From JBBQZU01 sp041749535 (GTDB taxonomy: Bacteria; Bacteroidota; Bacteroidia; Flavobacteriales_D; Cryomorphaceae): 64,000 bases of DNA. A program made the position numbers and the translations under genes. The DNA lies in the NCBI GenBank assembly GCA_041749535.1, contig JBGTBE010000088.1:62001-126000 (forward strand), in the 5' to 3' direction. This document shows positions 1-8,549 of this stretch, one piece after another. Below the pieces are notes generated by a model, which was not told where the DNA came from, did no database searches, and saw only the letters and a list, made by a program, of their open reading frames with translations. Numbering within the stretch: the stretch's first letter is position 1; each line of letters starts with the position of its first letter.

Positions 1-929
1 TCTATGAAGCATTTCCTTCAAATGCGCATCCCATGGGAATTCTCTCATCGATGCTCTCTTCAATGAGTACATTTTATCCCGAATCTCAGAACCCCAACCG
101 GAGCGCAAGGCAAATTGAGCTTACCATATACCGCTTGATCGCTAAAATTACCACCCTCTCAGCTCTATCTTATAAATCGAGTAAAGGTCATCCATATATA
201 TACCCAGACAATAGCCTGAGTTATGTAGAGAATTTTCTCTACATGATGTTTGCAGTGCCAAGCGAAGATTATGAGATAAACCCGATAGTGGTAGATGCGC
301 TCGAAAAATTGCTCATACTCCATGCAGACCATGAGCAGAATTGCTCAGCGAGTACAGTGAGGATCGTAGGCTCGTCTCAAGCAAATCTTTACTCTTCCAT
401 CTCAGCAGGTGTTTCAGCATTATGGGGGCCCTTGCATGGCGGAGCCAATCAGGCAGTGATTGAGATGATAGAAATGATGATTGCTGATGGTGGCAACATG
501 CAAAAGTGGATTGATAAAGCAAAAGATAAAAACGACCCATTCAGGTTGATGGGCTTTGGACATAGGGTGTATAAAAACTTTGACCCAAGGGCTACCATCA
601 TTAAGAAAGCATGCGATGAGGTACTCGACGCTATGGGCGTGGAAGATGAAGCACTTGAAATAGCCAAGAAACTTGAAGAAGTTGCATTAAAGGATCCATA
701 CTTTGTAGAGCGGGGCTTGTATCCCAATGTTGACTTTTATTCCGGTATTATCTACCGCGCCATTGGAATCCCTACCGAAATGTTCACCGTGCTTTTCGCC
801 ATTGGTCGACTTCCCGGCTGGATCGCACAATGGAAAGAAATGGTTGCCACAAAGGAACCCATTGGTCGTCCACGACAGATATATACTGGAGCTACCAAAC
901 GCGACTATGTGGAAATATCCAGGCGTTGA
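1..929 (+). CDS. gltA: Citrate synthase, 5'-truncated at the window edge
   Basis: Condenses oxaloacetate and acetyl-CoA to citrate at the entry of the TCA cycle in the cytoplasm. The frame is already open at base 3 (Y-E-A-F-P-S-N-A-H-P-M), so the methionine at 33 is internal; about 308 residues are visible of a usual 420-430. All three catalytic residues of the family are present: the His of GPLHGGAN (codon at 435-437), the His of GFGHRVYKNFDPRA (codon at 561-563) and the Asp of NVDFYSG. The C-terminus IGRPRQIYTG is typical. A terminator follows, so the gene ends its own transcript. Confidence 0.95.
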   Translation, partial: YEAFPSNAHPMGILSSMLSSMSTFYPESQNPNRSARQIELTIYRLIAKITTLSALSYKSSKGHPYIYPDNSLSYVENFLYMMFAVPSEDYEINPIVVDALEKLLILHADHEQNCSASTVRIVGSSQANLYSSISAGVSALWGPLHGGANQAVIEMIEMMIADGGNMQKWIDKAKDKNDPFRLMGFGHRVYKNFDPRATIIKKACDEVLDAMGVEDEALEIAKKLEEVALKDPYFVERGLYPNVDFYSGIIYRAIGIPTEMFTVLFAIGRLPGWIAQWKEMVATKEPIGRPRQIYTGATKRDYVEISRR

Positions 930-974
930 TGGTGTTTGATTATAAATTTGAAGATCAGTAACATATTAAATTAG

Positions 975-998
975 AGCCGTATTACACGGCTTTTTTTT
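975..998 (+). terminator. Rho-independent terminator after citrate synthase
   Basis: A 6-bp stem (agccgt, 975-980; acggct, 986-991) with a 5-nt loop runs into eight T residues. It lies about 45 bases after the citrate synthase stop and separates it from the stress-protein promoter. Confidence 0.8.
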
Positions 999-1013
999 AT
1001 ATGATCCTAAATG

Positions 1014-1045
1014 ATTGTTCAACTCAATACACGCAGCTATCTTTG
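1014..1045 (+). promoter_or_regulatory. Bacteroidota-type promoter for the universal stress protein
   Basis: TATCTTTG at 1038-1045 matches the Bacteroidota -7 consensus TAnnTTTG exactly. ATTG at 1014-1017, 20 bases upstream, fits the -33 element TTTG with one mismatch. Transcription would start near 1050, giving a leader of under 30 nt before the ATG at 1078. Confidence 0.7.
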
Positions 1046-1077
1046 GTGAACGCTAAGCACTACAAACCACCTATGCA

Positions 1078-1905
1078 ATGAAAAAAATTATTGTCCCCAC
1101 CGACTTTTCTGAAGGAGCATTCAAAGCCCTTACCCACGCACTGCACTACGCTGAGAAGTTAGATTTTTCAGTGGAAGTAGTGCACGCCTTTATGATGCCC
1201 CCAACTGGCACAGCGGTTATGGTAGACATTACCGATGTGCTCAAAAAAAATGCGCTCGAAGAGATGGGGAAACTGCGAATACGAGTAGAAGCGCTTAAGC
1301 TAGCTCATAAAGTTGAGATACTTTATAAGGCAGAACACGGCAGTGTTGTTGATGTAATACGCCGGGCTTCTGCAGATGGTAAGCATACCGCCTTTATAGT
1401 AATGGGTACACAGGGTGCGAGTGGAATCACGGAAAAATGGCTTGGAAGCAATACTGCTTCAGCAGCTAGAAATGTGGACATACCATTGCTTGCAATTCCG
1501 GCTGACCGTGATTTTAAGAATCCTTCAAATATTTGTTTTTCCACAGATTTGAAGGAACTGAGTGATATAAAAGGGCTCAGCATTCTGGCCTTAATTTCAA
1601 AGGCATTCAATGCAAAAATCAAATTCCTGCACGTGCGTAAAAAAAATGAAACCAATGCTGAGAATGATGGGCACGCCTTTCGGGAACAGATAAATAAAGT
1701 GCTTTCTGAAGAAGATGTACACTATGCGTTCACATTGGATGAAAACGTGGCATCAGGAATTGCAGATGCCATCGATAAAGATGGAAGTGATATGCTTGTC
1801 CTTGCCAGACACGAATATGGTTTCTTTCAGAATTTGTTTCATAGCTCGGTTACACAGCAGGTTGTGAATGAGGCTGCACTGCCAGTTTTGGTTATAAAAG
1901 GATAG
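1078..1905 (+). CDS. Tandem UspA-domain universal stress protein
   Basis: 275 residues containing two UspA folds. Domain 1 (about 1-142) starts MKKIIVPTDFSEGA and holds a GTQGASGIT...GSN segment resembling the ATP-binding loop of nucleotide-binding Usp proteins. Domain 2 (about 150-275) ends with the usual hydrophobic strand (LPVLVIKG) but lacks the glycines of that loop, so probably only the first half binds nucleotide. Such proteins are cytoplasmic and linked to starvation and redox stress; the precise role is unknown. The gene is monocistronic, with its own promoter upstream and a hairpin region downstream. The ATG at 1078 starts directly at the conserved first strand. Confidence 0.9.
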   Translation: MKKIIVPTDFSEGAFKALTHALHYAEKLDFSVEVVHAFMMPPTGTAVMVDITDVLKKNALEEMGKLRIRVEALKLAHKVEILYKAEHGSVVDVIRRASADGKHTAFIVMGTQGASGITEKWLGSNTASAARNVDIPLLAIPADRDFKNPSNICFSTDLKELSDIKGLSILALISKAFNAKIKFLHVRKKNETNAENDGHAFREQINKVLSEEDVHYAFTLDENVASGIADAIDKDGSDMLVLARHEYGFFQNLFHSSVTQQVVNEAALPVLVIKG

Positions 1906-1924
1906 AAAAAGCGCAATAGAAGTC

Positions 1925-1967
1925 TAAAAAAAACAGAGAGAAGGTATCTGATGATTCCTTCTCTCTG
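1925..1967 (-). terminator. Strong minus-strand terminator hairpin
   Basis: An 11-bp perfect stem (cagagagaagg / ccttctctctg) is followed on the minus strand by a run of eight Us. On the plus strand no T-run follows, so it does not look like the terminator of the stress-protein gene. Confidence 0.7.
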
Positions 1968-2075
1968 CTAAACATTAAACAAACTAAACATATTAGGCTA
2001 AACAGGTAACAACATCAGAGCGTCGCAACAGCGCTATGAATATGTAACCGATACAATATTAACAAATTTTCTCCT
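1925..2075 (-). ncRNA. Possible orphan small RNA or leader with iterated GTTTAG and a strong terminator
   Basis: Read on the minus strand, three GTTTAG copies (plus positions 1998-2003, 1984-1989, 1968-1973) lead into an 11-bp perfect hairpin (1934-1944 with 1957-1967) followed by eight Us (1926-1933), which is a textbook terminator. A 7-codon frame, MFSLFNV-stop (1968-1991), sits just before the hairpin. A possible 7-bp pairing links acatatt with aatatgt further upstream. No minus-strand gene follows: beyond the terminator lies the stress-protein gene in antisense. It could be a small RNA or the relic of an attenuator. The 5' end is a guess; I found no good promoter. Confidence 0.3.
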
Positions 2076-2105
2076 TGTGTGAAAGCAATCCTTTAAACGC
2101 TCTTT

Positions 2106-2135
2106 AAAAAAAAAACGGCTTCAACTTGAAAAGCC
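2106..2135 (-). terminator. Terminator after bshB1
   Basis: A short stem (ggctt / aagcc, extendable with imperfect pairs) is followed on the minus strand by about ten Us at 2106-2115. It lies 16 bases after the bshB1 stop and closes the ten-gene minus-strand run. Confidence 0.65.
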
Positions 2136-2150
2136 ATCTGCACATGGAGC

Positions 2151-2882
2151 TTACACCAAATTGAAAATGTCAGATATTCCCACAGGTCTTTGGGTATTAA
2201 ATCCTTCACCAAATTCAAATCCAGCTGAGCGTCCGAACTCCCTCGCTCTGGCTTCAAGAAAATTCCAAAATTCAGGTGTTGAAATGGGCGTTGTCTCTTC
2301 AGGGTTTTGCTGTTCACCTGTGTAAAACTGGGTTGAGTAGGCCGCAATAATCTCCATTCTCCGCTTGTAAAATGTAGTGATATCAACTACAAAATCTGGT
2401 TTAATGTAGCGGTCTTGTATATAATGATAAACGGCTATCGGCCTCCATGCTTCCTGCATAGCCCCAGTTTCATCAGTAGAAGAGAGTGAACGAAGTCCAC
2501 TCAAAAAGCAGGCATCACTCACAAGTTTTGCGGCCTTTCCGTGGTCAGGGTGTCTGTCGTCAATGGCATTGGCAAGAATTATTTTCGGGCGGTATTTGCG
2601 TATGAAGGGCACAATCGAAAGCTGAAGCTCCCTGCTGTTCTCTAGAAATCCATCGGGTAAACCGGCATTCACCCGAAAATCTACACCCAACATCTCTGCC
2701 GCTTTTTTGGCTTCTTCGGCCCTTGTTTGGGCGGTGCCCCGAGAGCCAAGTTCTCCACGGGTGAGATCGAGAATTCCTACCCTTTTTCCTTGGTCCAGAG
2801 CTTGAAGCAAGGTGCCACATGCAGCTAACTCTACATCGTCAGGATGTGCCCCAATGGCAAGAATGTCTACACTTTGTTTCAC
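2151..2882 (-). CDS. bshB1: Bacillithiol biosynthesis deacetylase BshB1
   Basis: A 243-residue zinc-dependent LmbE/PIG-L family N-deacetylase that converts GlcNAc-malate to GlcN-malate, the second step of bacillithiol (low-molecular-weight thiol) synthesis. Zinc ligands are visible as AHPDD (residues 12-16) and HPDHG (about 111-115). The length and the ending GISDIFNLV are typical of BshB1. The ATG overlaps the maf stop by 4 nt (ATGA), so the two are translationally coupled. It is the last gene before the terminator at 2106. Other bacillithiol genes (bshA, bshC) are not in the window. Confidence 0.9.
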   Translation of the reverse strand: MKQSVDILAIGAHPDDVELAACGTLLQALDQGKRVGILDLTRGELGSRGTAQTRAEEAKKAAEMLGVDFRVNAGLPDGFLENSRELQLSIVPFIRKYRPKIILANAIDDRHPDHGKAAKLVSDACFLSGLRSLSSTDETGAMQEAWRPIAVYHYIQDRYIKPDFVVDITTFYKRRMEIIAAYSTQFYTGEQQNPEETTPISTPEFWNFLEARAREFGRSAGFEFGEGFNTQRPVGISDIFNLV

Positions 2883-3460
2883 TTCAACAGGTTTTTTAGT
2901 TCAGTATACAATTTTCTGGTGGGCAGACCCATTACGTTGTAGAATGATCCATCAATTCTTTCAATGCCGGCGTAGCCTATCCATTCCTGAATACCATATG
3001 CGCCTGCCTTGTCGAAGGGCTTATACTGGTCAATATACCATGCTATATCACTTCGTTCCATTTGGCCAAAATACACTTTCGACACATCATAAAAAGTATG
3101 TCGCAAGGTAGTGGTAGAGAGGGTCACCCCTGTGTAAACCTCATGCATTCGCCCACACAGAGCAGCTACCATATTGATGGCCTCTTGCCTGCTCCCGGGT
3201 TTATTAAAGACCATATCACCAAGCCACACGATGGTATCTGCGGTGATTAGCAATTCACGGTCCGAAAGATCTGCTGAGAATGCCGTTGCTTTTTTATCTG
3301 ACAAAAATGTGGCGATTTCAGCACCTTGCAGGTGAGCCGGAAAAGATTCGTCTACATCTCGTGTACGAACCGTAAAATCTATTCCTAGTCCGCGCATCAG
3401 TTCATGTCTTCTTGGGGACTTTGAAGCCAGAACCACCGTATAAGGAATTTGAAACGGCAT
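2879..3460 (-). CDS. maf: Maf-like nucleoside triphosphate pyrophosphatase
   Basis: 193 residues. Maf proteins hydrolyse dTTP, UTP or modified nucleotides to the monophosphate and pyrophosphate and act as house-cleaning enzymes; overproduction blocks septation in Bacillus. Signature motifs visible are LASKSPRRHELM near the N-terminus, the DVDES strand, and ITADTIVW with the catalytic Asp, then a KPGSRQEA helix. The stop overlaps bshB1 and the start lies 2 nt after the UbiA gene, so it belongs to one operon. The substrate subtype (dTTP/UTP versus m7GTP) was not resolved. Confidence 0.9.
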   Translation of the reverse strand: MPFQIPYTVVLASKSPRRHELMRGLGIDFTVRTRDVDESFPAHLQGAEIATFLSDKKATAFSADLSDRELLITADTIVWLGDMVFNKPGSRQEAINMVAALCGRMHEVYTGVTLSTTTLRHTFYDVSKVYFGQMERSDIAWYIDQYKPFDKAGAYGIQEWIGYAGIERIDGSFYNVMGLPTRKLYTELKNLLK

Positions 3461-3462
3461 AT

Positions 3463-4449
3463 TTAGCTAGAGAATATAAAGTAATAGAATACCATACTGT
3501 ATATGATGCCCGCCAGCATGGACAGTTTCAGAAAATTGCCTGCCCTTACAAAATCTACGCGATAAACCGCAAAATGATTGTACCACAGGCTCGCAAGCAA
3601 TGGTGAAATGACCCCTACGACCATATACAATAAGGATATCCTGTCGCTCACTACGAGTTGTTGGGTAACAATGAGCAATGTAATTGTAACTACAATTAGT
3701 GATGCTGTTATTTTCTTTGCGCCTTTCATACCATACACAATGGGAATGGTTCTCGCACCAATGCGAATATCTCCTTTCACATCTGCCATGTCTTTTTGTA
3801 TTTCACGAATGAGATTGAGCATAAATGCAAAACCTGAATACCCGAAGATAAAATAGAACATATATTTAAAATACTCGGATGGATCTTCGCCCGGGCGCAT
3901 GTTTCTGAAATATTCAGCAACATCAGGCCCGTACACTTTTATAAGCAGAGGAATTTCATACAAGCCTACAAGCAGAGGAACCAAGCCGGCAAGGATGGCG
4001 ATTACCACATTCCCAATGATCAAATCTCGTTTGAACTGCACACTGTAAAACCAAAGTGCGCCTGTGGCGAAAACATGCACCAAGCCCAACTTCCAATTGT
4101 CTATTCTCCAGGCCACATAAAACGCAATTCCAACCCCTGCGACGTTCATGACCTGATGTATCATCATAGCCACCCGCCGTTTCACGACCACTCCTACCAA
4201 GGCATCCGTGGGTTTATTAATGCGGTCTGTACGCTGATCAAAATAATCGTTTATTACATTGCCAGCTGCTGCAACCAGCAATGTGGAAAGTACGAGCAAT
4301 GAAAAATGGAACGTGGATAGCTGCAATTCATAGCCATTCACTTCTACAAAGGGCCTAAGCACGAAATTGCGCATAAGCCACATTGTGAGCGCAATAATGA
4401 AAAGGTTAAGTGGTCGTGTAAGTCGAAAAATTTGAAAAAGGCCATTCAT
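3463..4449 (-). CDS. UbiA-family prenyltransferase
   Basis: A 328-residue integral membrane protein with about eight hydrophobic segments. The two aspartate-rich motifs of the family are present: NDYFDQRTDRINKP (about 66-79) and DMADVKGD (about 218-225), which bind Mg2+-prenyl diphosphate. Bacteroidota relatives beside maf are usually annotated as geranylgeranylglycerol-phosphate geranylgeranyltransferase, an annotation carried over from archaeal lipid enzymes; the real acceptor here cannot be read from sequence and could be a quinone or lipid precursor. It lies between the KdsC-like gene (3 nt) and maf (2 nt) in one operon. Confidence 0.85.
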   Translation of the reverse strand: MNGLFQIFRLTRPLNLFIIALTMWLMRNFVLRPFVEVNGYELQLSTFHFSLLVLSTLLVAAAGNVINDYFDQRTDRINKPTDALVGVVVKRRVAMMIHQVMNVAGVGIAFYVAWRIDNWKLGLVHVFATGALWFYSVQFKRDLIIGNVVIAILAGLVPLLVGLYEIPLLIKVYGPDVAEYFRNMRPGEDPSEYFKYMFYFIFGYSGFAFMLNLIREIQKDMADVKGDIRIGARTIPIVYGMKGAKKITASLIVVTITLLIVTQQLVVSDRISLLYMVVGVISPLLASLWYNHFAVYRVDFVRAGNFLKLSMLAGIIYSMVFYYFIFSS

Positions 4450-4452
4450 CTT

Positions 4453-4974
4453 TTACCAATCATGTGCGTCGTGGTCGAGCCACTTGTCCTGCACCCGCAA
4501 AGTTTGCTCTATTATATCGCGCACGCAACCTTTGCCCCCTTTTTTGTGAGAAACGTAGTGGGAAATTGCCTTAACCTCACTGCTCGCATCATTGGGGCAT
4601 GTGGCAACACCTGCACGACACAGCACTTGGTAGTCGGGAATGTCATCGCCCATGTAGAGTACTTCTTTGTCTGTAATGCCTTCCTTCTCGAGAAATGTAT
4701 TGTAAACCTTCAGCTTATTGGCGCTCTCCAGATACACATGCCGGACACCCAGTCTTTGAAAAGCATCTGAAACAGCCATGCTGTTTCCACCTGTGATAAT
4801 GGCTATCCTAAACCCTTTCTTAACTGCATACTGCAAGGCATAACTGTCCTTTGCACTGAGCCTTCTGAGCAGTTGGCCATCGGGCATTACAATTACAGTT
4901 CCATCGGTGAAGACTCCATCTACATCAAAAACGAGCGTGGTGATAGCACGCAGGTTTTCCTTATAACTTGTCAT
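4453..4974 (-). CDS. KdsC-like HAD phosphatase
   Basis: About 173 residues, the size of the KdsC/YrbI family, which dephosphorylates KDO-8-phosphate in LPS inner-core synthesis. Motifs visible are the HAD nucleophile motif DVDGVFTDG, the ITGG segment and MGDDIPDY near the C-terminus. The open frame extends upstream to 5040, but the ATG at 4974 gives the expected family start and a 14-nt overlap with the preceding stop, so I chose it. Conserved Bacteroidota neighbours are DUF2520 upstream and UbiA and maf downstream. KdsC tetramers are cytoplasmic. The substrate is inferred from family only; related members act on other sugar-acid phosphates. Confidence 0.8.
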   Translation of the reverse strand: MTSYKENLRAITTLVFDVDGVFTDGTVIVMPDGQLLRRLSAKDSYALQYAVKKGFRIAIITGGNSMAVSDAFQRLGVRHVYLESANKLKVYNTFLEKEGITDKEVLYMGDDIPDYQVLCRAGVATCPNDASSEVKAISHYVSHKKGGKGCVRDIIEQTLRVQDKWLDHDAHDW

Positions 4975-5746
4975 CGTGGTTTCGATTGTAGATTTCGCGC
5001 GTGAGAAGATCGTAGATGCTTCTGAAGTTATTGTTCTCACCGAGCAAAGCCTGATGTGCCCTGATGGTTTCCAAATCGCCCCGGGAAGCAGGGCCGGTCT
5101 GCGACTCGGCTGCGCGCTGCATCAATACTTTATTGGCGGTTTCGAGGATAAGAGGGTGCATGATTTTACGGTCTATGCCTGCCTTATCGAGCAGCTCCTC
5201 GGAAAATTCAAACATCAGGTTTGCAAAATTATTGGCAAATACTGCCGCTAAATGGAGACTCTTTCGCTGCTCTGATGTTAGAAAATTAACTTTCCTGGAT
5301 AGGGTTTCTGCCAGCCCGCCAAGTGCATTCACATCCTCATCATTCTCGGCTTCTATACAAAAAGGCACGCTTTCCCATATCACCTGCTTGTCGTAGGTAA
5401 AGCTCTGCAAAGGGTAGAAAACCCCTCTGCGCAGATAACTCGGAATGATTTTCATAGGCACAGCACCCGAGGTGTGCACTACCAATGCTTTGGTATTCTC
5501 ACTGATGGCACGTGCCATGGGTCCTATGGCATCATCAGCTACCGCGATAATGATAAGATCGGCATTGATCGCTGAAGAGGCATTCTTGATAATCTTTGTT
5601 TTAAGTCGGGTGGCAAGCTTCTCTGCCCGTTCCGGCGTACGACCATATACTCCGGTTATCTCTGCTCCTGCTTTTTGCAGTGCAGCGCCTAGCTGATGTG
5701 CCACTCGACCGGCGCCAATTATGGCAATTCTTTTAATTTCAATCAT
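4961..5746 (-). CDS. Rossmann-fold protein with DUF2520 domain
   Basis: About 261 residues. The N-terminus carries a dinucleotide-binding Rossmann motif (IAIIGAGRVAHQLG), and the layout resembles F420-dependent NADP reductase and ProC-like folds (residues 1-150), followed by a helical DUF2520 domain (about 150-261) with the stretch HLAAVFANNFAN. Its reaction is unknown. The open frame reaches 5770, but the ATG at 5746 begins directly before the first strand and overlaps the ccmF-like stop by 8 nt, so translational coupling is likely. The pairing with the KdsC-like gene downstream is common in Bacteroidota but its meaning is not established. Confidence 0.8.
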   Translation of the reverse strand: MIEIKRIAIIGAGRVAHQLGAALQKAGAEITGVYGRTPERAEKLATRLKTKIIKNASSAINADLIIIAVADDAIGPMARAISENTKALVVHTSGAVPMKIIPSYLRRGVFYPLQSFTYDKQVIWESVPFCIEAENDEDVNALGGLAETLSRKVNFLTSEQRKSLHLAAVFANNFANLMFEFSEELLDKAGIDRKIMHPLILETANKVLMQRAAESQTGPASRGDLETIRAHQALLGENNNFRSIYDLLTREIYNRNHDDKL

Positions 5747-8549
5747 ACAAATCATTTGTTCGTTTGGCAAGCCTTACCCGGTGACGAATGGCCATTACTG
5801 TGCCAATGAACATCACAATACAACCAATCCAAAGTATGTTTATCATTGGGAATTCTATGGCTTGCATTACCACGAATTCCTTTCGGTTCGATACGTGCTC
5901 CGCTACGTAAAATGCATGTTTTCCCGTAAGGGGGTCTATTTGGCTAAAACCAATCTGCAAACCCACTTCGGGAACAATTACAAAGTCAGGAATATGTAAT
6001 ACTGAGTCGCGCAGTATGTAAAGTGGTTCTGCCTCAAACATATTCCCATCAGCATCTCTAATTCCCATAAGGGCACGCACCGCCAAATCATTGGGGCCTA
6101 CCATGAATTGCTCTCGGTCTTCATCGCGCACCACGGCAAGGCCGTTCAATCTGATAAGTGTGGTTCCAACGAAAGCCGTATCACCCACGGCCATCTTGAG
6201 CTCATCTGCTGCGCGAAACCCAAATTCATTTGTATCCGGATCGAGCTCAGCCCATCTGATATGGGTATAAATATCGCGGTTCAAGTAACGCTTGGTTGAT
6301 GGTTCCGGTACATTTCCAAACTCAGGGTTGAGCTGAATTCGTGGATTGAGTGTGAACAACTTCTCACCAGCTACATAGGGTGACCAGCGCCTCACATTAT
6401 CCATGTCTACAGACCGTGGGTCTTCAATCATTTCCCAGTACTTCTGGTCCATAACAAAATCTGGTCCGGGGGTGTGGCTTTGAACAGCTTTGAAAACTGC
6501 TCCGCGGGCTATGGTGAGCTCACCCTCTTTTATGCTGCCTGGCTTTCTGGAGAAATAGTTCACTTCATAATACACATTCACCCCTTCTCGTCGACTACCG
6601 GAGTAGTTCACAAAGTATGGGCCCATTGGAACAGTATCGTTGATGAAGAGCAATATGTCCTCATTGTTTTTAAAGTTTTCGTTCAATCGTTCAATGTCAA
6701 AGCGGCTTGCGTTCTCAGAAATTTTTACGCTGCGCGCAGTAGAAATTAGTGCGCCCAAAATCAACAATCCAAAACCAATGTGGGCCACTGAAGCTCCGGC
6801 CACATCCATTTTACCACGTAATATTCGCACGAGGTAGTCGAAATTTGCAACTATGGCAAATAGGCTTGTAAAAAGCAGAATAATGAGTGGTTTTTCATCC
6901 GTTGAAAACTCAAATGCAACCGCCAACAGCACGGTAAGTCCCAATGAAAGAAGAAAAGACAATAGCAGCTTCTTACTAAACTCGGTAAAAGATGTCTTGC
7001 CGTAACGCAGGTATTGTCCGAAAGCTATAAGAAAGGTGACTATAAATGCGAAAGGTACTTGCCACTTATTGAAGTGTTGTATACGGTCACTGTGTGGAGC
7101 CAACTTCCCTTCTGCGAGCGATTTAAATCCTTCTATTCCTGTAAGTTCAGCAATATCATTCAAAGGTCCGGCAAATGGTTTGGCCAATAGGTTCCAAATA
7201 GGTTTTGAAGTCTCCAGACCAATTTGAATAGCTGAAAGAAGGAGTACCAAAGCCCCGATAAAAATCCAAAATTCACGGCTCCACAGAGGTTCCTCATCAG
7301 CTGGTTTTGGAAAGAATCTGCGATAAGCTACAGCAACCATCACGATCGCAGCTCCCAGAAATGCAACCAAGGCTGCCACTCCCTCCGAAAAATAAACTGC
7401 GATGAACAACAAAAAAACAGATGCCCCTGCAAAAATCCACCTTAGGCTTGGGTTAATGAGCAAAAGAAGAGTGGTTACAAACACCAGAGAAAGTAAAATA
7501 CTCAAATGCTGGAGCATGAGACCATTGCCAGTAAAGGAGTGCACTGATGTATCGCCCAGAACGCCTGAATGTACCAGAAATGAAGCGTACATTACCAACA
7601 CATAGGTGATGAGTGTTAGGAAAATCGCTGTAAAAAGGGACTTGTTCTTTCGCTGGTTGATTACCATCACATGTGCTGCCCCAACAATGGTAAGCCAGGG
7701 AATCAAGCTGGCATTCTCCACAGGATCCCATGCCCAGAAACCACCAAAACTCAGAGCCTCGTAAGCCCAGGCTCCACCCATAAGAATACCAATCCCCAGC
7801 ACCGATACTGAGAAAAAAGCCCATGGAATGGCCGGCTTGATCCACGCGCGCAGATTGCCACTCCATAGTCCTGCCACTGCAAATGAGAATGGAATGAGTG
7901 TGCTCGCATACCCCAGAAACAAGGTGGGCGGATGTATGGTCATCCAATAATTCTGAAGCAATGGATTCAACCCGCGCCCATTGGCAAAGCCAGGATTCTC
8001 TGACATGTAATCAGGCATCAGGGTCCAAGGCAACCCAATATTTTCAGGTAGCTCGCGAATCAGTGCAAAAGGGCTGCTCCCAATTTGAACATCAAAAATG
8101 TATACTCCCAAAATCATAGAGCCAAGCATAACTTGAATGGCTGAAATCGTAAAAAAGGTGAGGTTCTCCCATTTTTTTACTGAAAAAAGAAGAATGTTGG
8201 CCAGCACCATGTGCCAGAAACTCCAGAGTATAAAGCTACCTTCCTGACCCTCCCAAAAACAGCTGAAAATATAGCGAAGGGGCATGTCTCTGTTCGCATG
8301 TTTCCATACGTAATCGTACTCAAAATACTTATTGAAAAGCATGTAGAATAGCGTAAGCGCTACTCCAAAGAGCGCGACAGAGTGCACCCTAAACGCAATT
8401 CTCCCCAGCTTCCGGTGTGCATCATTGGCTGTATAGTGCCCTACCAAATACGCTATGGCAGCGAGAAAGGCTGATGCCAATGAAATTATTACCAGGGTGC
8501 TACCTAGCCTTCCGGCCAATGTATGTTCACCGATATATTCTATCATCAA
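5739..8549 (-). CDS. ccmF: CcmF-like cytochrome c biogenesis protein (heme lyase subunit)
   Basis: A 936-residue polytopic membrane protein with roughly 15 hydrophobic segments. The N-terminal two thirds follow the CcmF/CcsA heme-handling family: the tryptophan-rich motif GGFWAWDPVENASLIPWL (about residues 268-285) forms the external heme site, and conserved histidines occur in MTIHPPTLFLGY and LVHSGVLGD. The last 330 residues are a large extracytoplasmic domain ending in a TM segment. CcmF attaches heme delivered by CcmE to apocytochromes. It is longer than the about 650 residues of E. coli CcmF. It overlaps ccmE by 4 nt. Confidence 0.9.
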   Translation of the reverse strand: MMIEYIGEHTLAGRLGSTLVIISLASAFLAAIAYLVGHYTANDAHRKLGRIAFRVHSVALFGVALTLFYMLFNKYFEYDYVWKHANRDMPLRYIFSCFWEGQEGSFILWSFWHMVLANILLFSVKKWENLTFFTISAIQVMLGSMILGVYIFDVQIGSSPFALIRELPENIGLPWTLMPDYMSENPGFANGRGLNPLLQNYWMTIHPPTLFLGYASTLIPFSFAVAGLWSGNLRAWIKPAIPWAFFSVSVLGIGILMGGAWAYEALSFGGFWAWDPVENASLIPWLTIVGAAHVMVINQRKNKSLFTAIFLTLITYVLVMYASFLVHSGVLGDTSVHSFTGNGLMLQHLSILLSLVFVTTLLLLINPSLRWIFAGASVFLLFIAVYFSEGVAALVAFLGAAIVMVAVAYRRFFPKPADEEPLWSREFWIFIGALVLLLSAIQIGLETSKPIWNLLAKPFAGPLNDIAELTGIEGFKSLAEGKLAPHSDRIQHFNKWQVPFAFIVTFLIAFGQYLRYGKTSFTEFSKKLLLSFLLSLGLTVLLAVAFEFSTDEKPLIILLFTSLFAIVANFDYLVRILRGKMDVAGASVAHIGFGLLILGALISTARSVKISENASRFDIERLNENFKNNEDILLFINDTVPMGPYFVNYSGSRREGVNVYYEVNYFSRKPGSIKEGELTIARGAVFKAVQSHTPGPDFVMDQKYWEMIEDPRSVDMDNVRRWSPYVAGEKLFTLNPRIQLNPEFGNVPEPSTKRYLNRDIYTHIRWAELDPDTNEFGFRAADELKMAVGDTAFVGTTLIRLNGLAVVRDEDREQFMVGPNDLAVRALMGIRDADGNMFEAEPLYILRDSVLHIPDFVIVPEVGLQIGFSQIDPLTGKHAFYVAEHVSNRKEFVVMQAIEFPMINILWIGCIVMFIGTVMAIRHRVRLAKRTNDLYD

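Noticed and set aside
7453..7947. Same-strand frame of 164 codons within the ccmF-like gene
   Set aside because: Out of frame with a clearly supported membrane protein; tryptophan-rich shadow.
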